Assembly (NCBI GenBank): GCA_902796625.1
Contig: CADBPX010000124.1
Coordinates: 1-12,792, forward strand
Direction: 5' to 3'
Length of the DNA stretch: 12,792 nt
Origin: an uncultured Pseudomonadota bacterium
GTDB taxonomy: Bacteria > Pseudomonadota > Alphaproteobacteria > RF32 > CAG-239
The notes under the pieces are model-generated. The model searched no databases. It was given only the letters and a program-made list of their open reading frames with translations, and was not told the DNA's origin. Numbering within the stretch: the stretch's first letter is position 1; each line of letters opens with the position of its first letter. Both the position numbers and the translations under genes were made by a program. Positions 6,641-12,792 of the stretch are shown piece after piece.

Positions 6641-7588
6641 CTAAAAAGTATAAACAGCAGTATTCATAAACTTTTGATCTTCACGCGACATCCGCATATA
6701 ATCAAGCTGTAGCAACATCGGATCGGAAAGCATTAATTGTCCGGTAGCGGCCTGCAAAACCGGCTTGTTTTCACCCAGTCCCCATGTTACGCGTTCTTTG
6801 TTGTCAGGGGTGCCGTATTTTTGACTGATCTTTTTCCAAAAATCAAATATTTTGATATTGCGTAAATAATCGGCCTTCGGCCCGCTTCCCTTAATGTTTG
6901 CCGCTTCGGTATTGTACATTATGCGATATACTTTATTGCCGGTGAAATTGCTGGTATAAAATATATCAATACTCTCCTTGGTCTGAAAGTTGGTATAGCT
7001 TTCTTTTTGTGTATATTGATAATTTTTTTTCTTTGACATGGTGATAATGCAACTTTGAATGCGCTCGTAGCCGACAACGCCTTCATTACGGCATATTTCT
7101 TCATAGCGCCAACGAATAAAATTCGGAATATCCAAATTTTCCGCCGTTTTGCGATAACCGCGTTTAGATAAAGCTTCGGCAGCCTGTTGCCGATTCATCC
7201 GCAGCATCACGCCGGAAATATCAAATACCGAAGCGTTTGAACGGTGAACCGGAGCAATAGTCGTTTGAGCGCCAAAAGTTTCTGAACTTTTTTCAGCAAC
7301 TTTATTGGCTAAATTGGTTATCCAAGTGCCGTTTTCCCCTTTATTTGCACTATTTTCGGACGGAGCATTTTTGTTGTTTTCCTGAACATATTCAGTCAGC
7401 GATGAGCTTATAATTTTTGAACTGCCGGATTTTTGTTCAATCGGGGCCTCAAGAATTTCGTGATCGATCTCTGGTTCCATAATTTCAGCAGTCGGTTCTG
7501 CAGCTGGTTCTTCCGCTGTCGAAATAAGCGGAAATAAACCGATTAAAATAGCTATTGGGGCAAGATATCTAATATTATATAAGCTCAT
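6641..7588 (-). CDS. Exported protein of unknown family, first gene of the chpT-like operon
   Basis: This is a 315-residue protein I do not recognise. It starts with a signal peptide (hydrophobic core about residues 8-22) and a likely cleavage site after STA at residue 25, so it should be periplasmic. Residues 26-115 are a low-complexity, Glu/Pro/Ala- and Asn/Ser-rich linker. A folded domain follows from about 120 to 300. It begins FDISGVMLRMNRQQAAEALSK, like the 'GV-LGMs-eea---L---Gy' opening of several periplasmic domains, and has FWKKISQKYGTPD near 250-262. Cys166 and Cys180 could form a disulfide. The Shine-Dalgarno sequence is weak, but the signal peptide supports this start. The gene ends 9 bases before the ChpT-like gene, whose binding site overlaps its stop, so the two are one operon. 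No function can be assigned. Confidence 0.75.
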   Translation of the reverse strand: MSLYNIRYLAPIAILIGLFPLISTAEEPAAEPTAEIMEPEIDHEILEAPIEQKSGSSKIISSSLTEYVQENNKNAPSENSANKGENGTWITNLANKVAEKSSETFGAQTTIAPVHRSNASVFDISGVMLRMNRQQAAEALSKRGYRKTAENLDIPNFIRWRYEEICRNEGVVGYERIQSCIITMSKKKNYQYTQKESYTNFQTKESIDIFYTSNFTGNKVYRIMYNTEAANIKGSGPKADYLRNIKIFDFWKKISQKYGTPDNKERVTWGLGENKPVLQAATGQLMLSDPMLLQLDYMRMSREDQKFMNTAVYTF

Positions 7589-7636
7589 TTTTTTACTCGA
7601 AATGTTCTCTCTTGTCAGCAGTGTAGCAAAAGTGAT

Positions 7637-7651
7637 TTAAAAAATATTTAA
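7637..7651. promoter_or_regulatory. CtrA-box-like site between divergent operons
   Basis: TTAA at 7637-7640, seven bases, then TTAA at 7648-7651, as in the CtrA consensus TTAA-N7-TTAAC except for the last C. It lies 49 bases upstream of the exported-protein/chpT-like operon and 69 bases upstream of trmFO. The region is AT-rich, so chance is a real alternative; a second match of the same form occurs at 3932-3946. Confidence 0.25.
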
Positions 7652-7719
7652 TAACTTGCGGTTCAGATATTTACATTTGAAGTATAAAAAGCTAAATTGT
7701 CTGCGTTAAGAGGTGTAAA

Positions 7720-9069
7720 ATGAGCAATGATTTTGTGCAGATTATCGGTGCCGGTTTGGCCGGATGCGAAGCCGCGTGGCAGTTGGTTAAGCGCGGTATT
7801 AAGGTGAAATTATATGAGATGAAGCCGCATAAATATTCTCCGGCGCACAAAAGCAAAAATTTTGCGGAATTGGTCTGTTCTAATTCGTTGCGTTCCGACG
7901 ATGCCTTGCATAATGCTGTCGGTCTGATGCACGAAGAAATGCGGATGTTCGGATCACTGATTATGCAATGCGCCGATGCAACTAAAGTTCCGGCCGGCGG
8001 AGCGTTAGCAGTCGATCGAGACGGGTTTTCGGCTATGGTGACGGAAAAATTAATCGCGACAGGTTTGGTGGAGGTCATTCATCAGGAAATTACAGATTTT
8101 CCGACATCTGACGCACCTTTGACAATTGTTGCTACCGGTCCTTTAACCAGCGAAAATTTTATTACGGCGATCTTACGGCAAATCGATAATTGTTCGTTGT
8201 CTTTTTATGATGCAATTGCACCGGTGCTCTATAAAGAAAGTGTCGATTTCAGTAAGGCCTGGTATCAATCACGGTATGATAAAGGTGATAAATATGACTA
8301 TATTAATTGTCCGCTGAATAAGCAACAATATGAAGATTTTGTTGATGCTTTATTAGCCGCGGAAAAAATGCAGTTTCATGATTTTGAAAATGCACAATAT
8401 TTTGACGGATGTCTGCCGATTGAAGTTATGGCTGAACGAGGACGGGATACGCTGTTATTCGGTCCGATGAAGCCGGTCGGACTGACAAATCCGCACACAA
8501 CGGAAAAACCATATGCCGTAGTGCAGTTGCGACAAGATAACAAAGAGGATACATTGCGCAATATTGTCGGGTTTCAAACCAAAATGAAATATGGGGAACA
8601 ACAGCGAATATTCCGCCTTATACCAGGATTGGAAAAGGCAGAGTTTGCCCGATTTGGCGGTATTCATAAAAATACGTTTATCAATAGTCCGTTGCTTTTA
8701 GATGATTTTTTGCGGTTAAAAAAACAGCAGAATGTGATGTTTGCCGGACAAATCAGTGGCTGTGAGGGGTATATCGAGAGTGCTAATGTCGGTATGATTG
8801 CCGGATATTATGCCGCTTGTCTGCTTAATCATAAAAAACCTTTAGTTCCGCCGGCAACAACAGCAACCGGTGCCATGCAAGGGCATTTACATGATACAAC
8901 AGCCGATTTTCAGCCGATGAATATTAATTTTGGCTTATTGCCGACAATAGATGGGAAGATTAGCCAAAATGGAAAATTTCATAAAATAAAAGGGGCAGAG
9001 CGCAAGGAAGCCTATTGTCAGCGCGCGGTAACCGATTTTAGAAAATGGATGGATGAAATTGATGCTTGA
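7720..9069 (+). CDS. trmFO: tRNA (uracil-54-C5)-methyltransferase, folate/FAD-dependent
   Basis: This is a 449-residue cytoplasmic enzyme that makes 5-methyluridine at position 54 of the tRNA T-loop, using methylenetetrahydrofolate as carbon donor and FAD as reductant. The FAD-binding fold opens with VQIIGAGLAGCEAAWQL. The family block FAELVCSNSLRSDDALHNAVG includes Cys53. FDGCLPIEVMAERGRDTLLFGPMKPVGL includes Cys231. These correspond to the two functional cysteines known from Bacillus TrmFO (Cys53 and Cys226). GQISGCEGYIESA near residue 343 is the second conserved FAD-side block. Length is normal. AAGAGG upstream of the ATG supports the start. It is the first gene of a plus-strand operon; the next gene overlaps its end by 17 bases, or 8 with the alternative start. 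Confidence 0.95.
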   Translation: MSNDFVQIIGAGLAGCEAAWQLVKRGIKVKLYEMKPHKYSPAHKSKNFAELVCSNSLRSDDALHNAVGLMHEEMRMFGSLIMQCADATKVPAGGALAVDRDGFSAMVTEKLIATGLVEVIHQEITDFPTSDAPLTIVATGPLTSENFITAILRQIDNCSLSFYDAIAPVLYKESVDFSKAWYQSRYDKGDKYDYINCPLNKQQYEDFVDALLAAEKMQFHDFENAQYFDGCLPIEVMAERGRDTLLFGPMKPVGLTNPHTTEKPYAVVQLRQDNKEDTLRNIVGFQTKMKYGEQQRIFRLIPGLEKAEFARFGGIHKNTFINSPLLLDDFLRLKKQQNVMFAGQISGCEGYIESANVGMIAGYYAACLLNHKKPLVPPATTATGAMQGHLHDTTADFQPMNINFGLLPTIDGKISQNGKFHKIKGAERKEAYCQRAVTDFRKWMDEIDA

Positions 9070-9784
9070 TGCGACGATTTTACAACCGCTTGTTAGTAAA
9101 AAATACCGGTCGCTGTTGCTTTTGTATTGCGATTATTTGGATTTAGGTTGGAAGCATTTTTATGAAAAAACGCAGAATACTGATGTAAAACTTGAAAAAA
9201 TCCGCTTGTTGGAAAAAGCTGTAAGGCGGGAATTTCCTCTTAAACAAACCATGTTGGCGCAGCTGCAAAAACAGTTTGTGGCAGAAAATTTATCATCTTC
9301 GTTGCTCATAGAGCCGCTACAGTCTTGGAAATATTTGGCAATACAACCGGAGGCAACTTCAAATGAACAAGTGTCAGATATTATTGGGCAGATTGTTTCG
9401 CCGTTGGCTCGTTTAATTATGGTATTAAATAATGACGAAAGTCCAAGTACTTATCAACCGATGCAATCTCTGTTGGCTTTGCTTTTTTGGCAACGGCTAT
9501 TTGCAACAAAGTCAAAATTAATCGGCAAAATTAAAATTTCCGCAAAGCGTCAGCAAAATAAATTGTCCGGTTTCTTAAAAAGTGGTTTTGTGTTGCTGAG
9601 TATTGTACGGTCTAAACGATTAAAATGGCATCTGGCTGTTTTGCTGAATAAACTTAAACTGTTAGTCGAAAACAATAAACAAGAACAATTTAGTTTTCTT
9701 GACCTTGTGTGGATTTTCTTATATAGTTTGCTTCAGTTTGTTGTTGTGCGTAAGCGTACCACATTGTCACGTAAGGGTATTTAA
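9053..9784 (+). CDS. Squalene-synthase-fold protein without Asp motifs (degenerate HpnC-like)
   Basis: This 243-residue protein has no confident family call by eye, but several stretches line up with HpnC-type squalene/phytoene synthases. SKKYRSLLLLYCDYLDLGWK (about 15-34) corresponds to 'R---l-aLY-faR-aDDiaD'. IVSPLARLIMVLNN (about 112-125) corresponds to 'sPVGRLlL-L-G'. The following helix, MQSLLALLFWQRLF, corresponds to 'sdalc-aLQl-nflqD'. Both catalytic Asp-rich motifs are missing, so it is unlikely to be a synthase. The C-terminal 90 residues are Lys/Leu-rich with a hydrophobic helix near 218-234 that may contact the membrane. Two starts are possible, 9053 and 9062; both overlap trmFO. 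The stop TAA abuts the ATG of the HpnD-like gene, and in the hpn clusters hpnC also precedes hpnD. The homology is inference; the ORF itself is solid from its tight operon position. Confidence 0.6.
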   Translation: MKLMLDATILQPLVSKKYRSLLLLYCDYLDLGWKHFYEKTQNTDVKLEKIRLLEKAVRREFPLKQTMLAQLQKQFVAENLSSSLLIEPLQSWKYLAIQPEATSNEQVSDIIGQIVSPLARLIMVLNNDESPSTYQPMQSLLALLFWQRLFATKSKLIGKIKISAKRQQNKLSGFLKSGFVLLSIVRSKRLKWHLAVLLNKLKLLVENNKQEQFSFLDLVWIFLYSLLQFVVVRKRTTLSRKGI

Positions 9785-10615
9785 ATGATATCAATTGGAG
9801 ATATGATAAAAAAGTCGCAACCTTCTTTATTTTGGTGTATGCGGAATTTGCCAAATTCACAGCGCGAGGCTCTGTTTACGCTTTTTGCATTTTGCCGGCA
9901 TATCGATGATGTGGCTCGTTCGGATATGCCGCTGAACGAAAAAAAACGTTTGCTGAATGCTTGGCGGGAGGAATTGAATAATATCTACGATAAGCATGTT
10001 CCAATGTCAAATATCGGCAGAAAAATATATAAGAATTGTATGCGCTTTAATTTGCCGAAAGAAAGTTGGGAACAAATCTTGAATAGCGCATTCTTAAATG
10101 GTATTAAGCCTTTGCATGCACCATCACGTGAAGTTTTTGAACAATATGTGCAGGGAATGGCTGAAGTTCCTTTTTCACTGGCTTTAACAATTGTCGGTGA
10201 AGAACACTGGGCGGCTAACGAAGAATTGGCTAAAAATTTAGGCAAAGCTGTTGTCGTTACTTATATTTTAAGAGATATAAAAGATGATGCTAAGCAAGGA
10301 CATTTATATATTCCGGCAGAAATTTTGCAAACAGCCGGTGTGGAAATAGAAAGTCCGCGAGATATGGTTGAGAACAAAAATATGTCATCTGCTCGAGAAA
10401 CCTTGGCTTTGGAAGCTCAGAACGGATATTTGAAAGCCAATCGCATTTTAAGTAAAATGAATAAACGTACATCGCGTTTCTTACGCCTAATTAAAAATAT
10501 GAGTGAATGCCAGTTTGAAATGATGCAAAGCAGAGGTTGGGAAATTATGTCACCAAAGCCGAAAATCGGATTTTTCCGTCGAATGCGGATTTTTTATAAA
10601 ACGTTATTGCAGTAA
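9785..10615 (+). CDS. Squalene/phytoene synthase family protein, HpnD-like
   Basis: This is a 276-residue protein of the squalene/phytoene synthase fold. SLFWCMRNLPNSQREALFTL and FAFCRHIDDVARSD (about 14-47) match the HpnD opening and first Asp motif. VTYILRDIKDDAKQGHLYIPAEIL (about 158-181) is the second Asp motif, with Asp164, Asp167 and Asp168, and is well conserved. Family members condense two farnesyl diphosphates; HpnC, HpnD and HpnE together make squalene for hopanoids. Two deviations raise doubt about that activity. The first motif reads DDVAR instead of DDxxD (Asp47 is two residues late), and the usual YCRxVAGxVGxLS is replaced by YVQGMAEVPFSLAL. There is no hpnE beside it. The ATG directly follows the previous stop, with AAGGG at 9773-9777 as binding site, so translation is coupled. 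A different or lost function is possible. Confidence 0.8.
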   Translation: MISIGDMIKKSQPSLFWCMRNLPNSQREALFTLFAFCRHIDDVARSDMPLNEKKRLLNAWREELNNIYDKHVPMSNIGRKIYKNCMRFNLPKESWEQILNSAFLNGIKPLHAPSREVFEQYVQGMAEVPFSLALTIVGEEHWAANEELAKNLGKAVVVTYILRDIKDDAKQGHLYIPAEILQTAGVEIESPRDMVENKNMSSARETLALEAQNGYLKANRILSKMNKRTSRFLRLIKNMSECQFEMMQSRGWEIMSPKPKIGFFRRMRIFYKTLLQ

Positions 10616-10650
10616 AAAAATAAAGAAGGTTTTAACCTTCTTTATTTTTT
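10615..10650. terminator. Bidirectional terminator between the HpnD-like gene and accC
   Basis: A near-perfect palindrome: 10615-10631 pairs with 10634-10650, with a G/C-containing core (AAGAAGGTT / AACCTTCTT) flanked by A-run and T-run, so it can act in both directions. The stop codon of accC (10632-10634) lies in the loop, and the hairpin overlaps the end of the HpnD-like gene. The two convergent operons therefore share one very compact terminator. Confidence 0.9.
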
Positions 10651-11987
10651 GATTGTTCTTCCATAAATTTTTCCAGCCAATGAATATCATATTGTCCGTC
10701 AAGATATTCCGGTTGGGAAATAATTTTTTGGTGCAGAGGAATAGTTGTTTTAACCCCCATAATGACAAATTCTTCTAAAGCTCTGCGCAAACGCATCAAA
10801 GCTGCATTGCGGGTTTGAGCATGTACGATTAGTTTGGCAATCATACTGTCATAGTATGGAGGAATTGAGTAACCGGAGTAAATTTCCGAATCAACTCTAA
10901 CTCCTAATCCTCCCGGAGCATGCCATTCCTGTATTTTTCCCGGACAAGGAACAAAGTTTTCCGGATTTTCAGCATTGATGCGGCATTCAATAGCATGACC
11001 GCTAAAATGGATATCTTCTTGAGTATATCCGAGTTGTGAACCGGCGGCAATTCGAATTTGTTCTTTGACAATATCTATGCCGGTAACAGCCTCAGTAATC
11101 GGGTGTTCAACTTGTAAACGAGTGTTCATTTCCATAAAATAGAAGCGTCCGTCTTCATACAAAAATTCCAGGGTTCCGGCATTTTGGTAACCAATTTTAG
11201 CAATAGCTTTGCGAACAATTTCGCCGATTTTTTGCCGTTGTTTTTGATTTAAGGCCGGAGAAGGACATTCTTCAATTACTTTCTGGTTATTACGCTGTAT
11301 AGAACAATCTCTTTCACCAAGGTGAACAACATGACCGTATTTGTCAGCTAAGATCTGCATTTCAATGTGGCGCGGATGTTGGAGATATTTTTCCATGTAA
11401 ACGACGTCACTCGGAAATGAGGCTTTGGCTTCAGCTTTAGCCATGGTATATGCTTCTTCAATGTCGTTATCACTGAAGGATATTTTCATACCTTTACCGC
11501 CGCCGCCGTCTTTAGCCTTAATAATTACCGGATAACCTATTTCATGAGCCCAGTGCTTTGCATCATCAATGGTATCAAGAGCCGGAGAGCCTTCCGTTAT
11601 CGGCAATCCGGCATCTTTTGCTGCTTTGCGAGCGGTAATTTTATCTCCCATCAAGCGCATTTGCTCGACTGTTGGGCCAATAAACGTAATGCCGTGTTTT
11701 TCAACCATTTCGGCAAAATCAGCATTTTCAGATAAAAAGCCGTATCCCGGGTGGATTGCATCAGCACCGGTAATAATAGCAGCAGAGATAATTGCCGGTT
11801 TATTCAAGTATGAATCACCGGAGCGAGCCGGACCGATGCATACAGCTTCATCGGCTAAACGGACATGCATGGCATTGGCATCTGCTTCAGAATGTACAGC
11901 TACAGTTTTAATGCCCATTTCACGGCATGCACGATGTATTCTTAAGGCAATTTCACCACGGTTTGCAATTAAAATCTTTTCAAACAT
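10632..11987 (-). CDS. accC: Acetyl-CoA carboxylase, biotin carboxylase subunit
   Basis: This is a 451-residue ATP-grasp enzyme that carboxylates the biotin on AccB with bicarbonate and ATP, the first half of malonyl-CoA synthesis for fatty acids. It begins MFEKILIANRGEIALRI, the standard N terminus. The Gly-rich ATP loop KAKDGGGGKGMK lies near residues 158-169, YMEKYLQHPRHIEMQILAD near 200-218, and the catalytic block FMEMNTRLQVEHPITEAVTG near 283-302. Length is close to E. coli AccC (449). The frame can be read from a TTG at 11999 that abuts the accB stop, but the ATG at 11987 gives the family N terminus and is preferred. It follows accB by 12 bases in one operon and has no strong Shine-Dalgarno sequence, so translation is probably coupled to accB. 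It ends in the shared palindromic terminator. Confidence 0.96.
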   Translation of the reverse strand: MFEKILIANRGEIALRIHRACREMGIKTVAVHSEADANAMHVRLADEAVCIGPARSGDSYLNKPAIISAAIITGADAIHPGYGFLSENADFAEMVEKHGITFIGPTVEQMRLMGDKITARKAAKDAGLPITEGSPALDTIDDAKHWAHEIGYPVIIKAKDGGGGKGMKISFSDNDIEEAYTMAKAEAKASFPSDVVYMEKYLQHPRHIEMQILADKYGHVVHLGERDCSIQRNNQKVIEECPSPALNQKQRQKIGEIVRKAIAKIGYQNAGTLEFLYEDGRFYFMEMNTRLQVEHPITEAVTGIDIVKEQIRIAAGSQLGYTQEDIHFSGHAIECRINAENPENFVPCPGKIQEWHAPGGLGVRVDSEIYSGYSIPPYYDSMIAKLIVHAQTRNAALMRLRRALEEFVIMGVKTTIPLHQKIISQPEYLDGQYDIHWLEKFMEEQSKNKEG

Positions 11988-11999
11988 ATTTATACTCAA

Positions 12000-12470
12000 C
12001 TATTCAATAATGACCAGAGGGGCGCCATATTCAACCGGATCGCCGTTTTCAACCAAAATTTTGGTAACTCGGCCGCTTTTAGGAGCTTTAACCGGATTAA
12101 ACGTTTTCATCGCTTCAATTAAGCATAAGGTGTCGCCGGTTGAAACGTTATCACCTTCTTGGACGTAATTGGCTGAATTCGGGTTGCTGGATAAGTAAAC
12201 AACACCGACCATCGGTGATTTGACAGCATTGGGATTATTGCTATAATCTATTTCTTCTGTTACTTCGGTAGTAGGTGCCGGAGTTTGTATGGCAGGTTCA
12301 GCGGCAATCATTTTGGTTGGTATGGTATATGTTGGAGCAGTTCCGTTACAAAAATCTCGGGTTAACGAAATTTTGCAATTTTCATCTTCATATTTTAAGC
12401 CGCTCAACTGGTTTTTATCAAGAATTTCAGCCAATTTGCTGATTGTTTTAGTATCAATAGGATTTGCCAT
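12000..12470 (-). CDS. accB: Acetyl-CoA carboxylase, biotin carboxyl carrier protein
   Basis: This is a 156-residue carrier protein of acetyl-CoA carboxylase. The N-terminal part (about 1-45) is the AccC-binding region. Residues 46-82 are a Pro/Ala/Thr-rich flexible linker. The C-terminal biotinyl domain (about 83-156) contains VKSPMVGVVY, VQEGDNVSTGDTLCLIEAMK and VENGDPVEYGAPLVIIE. Lys122 in EAMK is the biotinylation site, the same position as in E. coli; the residues after it are TFNP rather than the common 'M-N'. AAAGGA ahead of the ATG at 12470 supports the start. It is the first gene of the accB-accC operon. The aroQ gene that often precedes accB in proteobacteria is not here. Confidence 0.96.
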   Translation of the reverse strand: MANPIDTKTISKLAEILDKNQLSGLKYEDENCKISLTRDFCNGTAPTYTIPTKMIAAEPAIQTPAPTTEVTEEIDYSNNPNAVKSPMVGVVYLSSNPNSANYVQEGDNVSTGDTLCLIEAMKTFNPVKAPKSGRVTKILVENGDPVEYGAPLVIIE

Positions 12471-12662
12471 TATTTTTTATCCTTTAAAATTTATTTTGTA
12501 CTCGGATTCAGGTATAGACGATTTTTGCAAAAAAACAACAAAAATGTGTAATTTTTAGTCATTTTTATTAAAAAAAAGCAATTTTTTGCCATTTTTTGCG
12601 ATTTTTCGTTTGAGCAGATGTGAGGGGTTTTGGATAAAAATGCACAAAACAAAAAAAATGTG
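12471..12662. other. AT-rich spacer between accB and the tRNA promoter
   Basis: Very A/T-rich non-coding DNA with no gene I can support. On the minus strand TTGTTT (12533-12538), a 16-base spacer and TATACC (12511-12516) form a weak promoter candidate for accB. Phased A- and T-runs of 5-8 bases recur through 12520-12610, including three units of the form ATTTTTTGC or ATTTTTCG in a row. AAAAATGTGTA-like blocks occur near 12541 and 12653. Such A-tracts can bend DNA. Confidence 0.4.
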
Positions 12663-12691
12663 TAGACATTTAAGAAATTTTATATTATAAA
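12663..12691 (+). promoter_or_regulatory. Sigma-70 promoter of the tRNA-Phe gene
   Basis: TAGACA at 12663-12668 (5 of 6 to the -35 consensus), a 17-base spacer, and TATAAA at 12686-12691 (5 of 6 to the -10 consensus). The -10 ends 16 bases before the mature tRNA 5' end. Good spacing and placement for a stable-RNA promoter. Confidence 0.65.
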
Positions 12692-12707
12692 GCTATTCGT
12701 GCTTGCC

Positions 12708-12783
<76 letters not shown>

Positions 12784-12792
12784 GTAGAACAA

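Noticed and set aside
7692..8078. 128-residue minus-strand frame at the start of trmFO
   Set aside because: It overlaps conserved trmFO coding sequence and crosses its promoter region; nothing supports translation.
9785..10615. Identity as an NDUFAF6-type complex I assembly factor
   Set aside because: NDUFAF6-like proteins lack the Asp motifs, whereas this protein keeps the second motif and most of the first and aligns better with HpnD.
11988..11999. TTG start for accC abutting the accB stop
   Set aside because: It would add MSIN before the standard MFEKILIANRGE; the ATG at 11987 fits the family better, though the TTG cannot be fully excluded.
11569..12168. 199-residue open frame on the plus strand opposite accC/accB
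   Set aside because: It lies antisense to two clearly conserved genes, has no ribosome binding site, and its product shows no family features.

Overview
The window looks like chromosomal DNA from a low-G+C alphaproteobacterium. The best lineage marker is a ChpT-like histidine phosphotransferase on the minus strand at 6020-6631, a family tied to the alphaproteobacterial CtrA relay. A squalene-synthase-family gene pair after trmFO and the accB-accC pair also fit. The AT-rich codon use and a foreign-looking lipoprotein gene resembling Bacteroidota genes make a host-associated (for example gut) uncultured lineage plausible, but that is inference. There is no integrase, transposase, phage gene or CRISPR array, and this is mostly a housekeeping region.

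Layout, left to right. The end of a probable argS (1-174) is followed by a membrane-protein pair, DUF2157 (215-1477) and a GDYXXLXY-family protein (1467-1862), with overlapping ends. Next is a small Tyr/Pro-rich lipoprotein gene (1940-2191) with unusual codon use and its own strong terminator. Facing it is nfo (endonuclease IV, minus strand), then an isolated prepilin peptidase gene (3217-3930). The groES-groEL operon (4016-5963) ends in a strong bidirectional terminator shared with a convergent two-gene operon (7588 to 6020). That operon encodes an exported protein of unknown family followed by the ChpT-like protein. Divergent from it is a second tight operon: trmFO, a gene that looks like a degenerate HpnC-type squalene-synthase-fold protein, and an HpnD-like protein. 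A palindromic terminator separates this from the convergent accB-accC operon (12470 to 10632). After an AT-rich spacer, a tRNA-Phe(GAA) gene closes the window.

How the genes work together. groES/groEL form the chaperonin. accB/accC supply the biotin carrier and biotin carboxylase of acetyl-CoA carboxylase. trmFO makes the T-loop 5-methyluridine of tRNA. nfo is a DNA-repair enzyme. The ChpT-like protein would shuttle phosphate to CtrA-type regulators.

The least ordinary parts are four. First, the trmFO-linked hpnC/hpnD-like pair appears to have lost some or all catalytic Asp motifs and has no hpnE beside it. Second, the exported protein is coupled to the ChpT-like gene, with a TTAA-N7-TTAA site upstream. 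Third, the lipoprotein gene looks foreign. Fourth, the GroEL tail carries a Cys-His-Cys. I found no clear evidence of an entirely new multi-gene system; the squalene-synthase-fold pair is the best candidate for unexplained biology.
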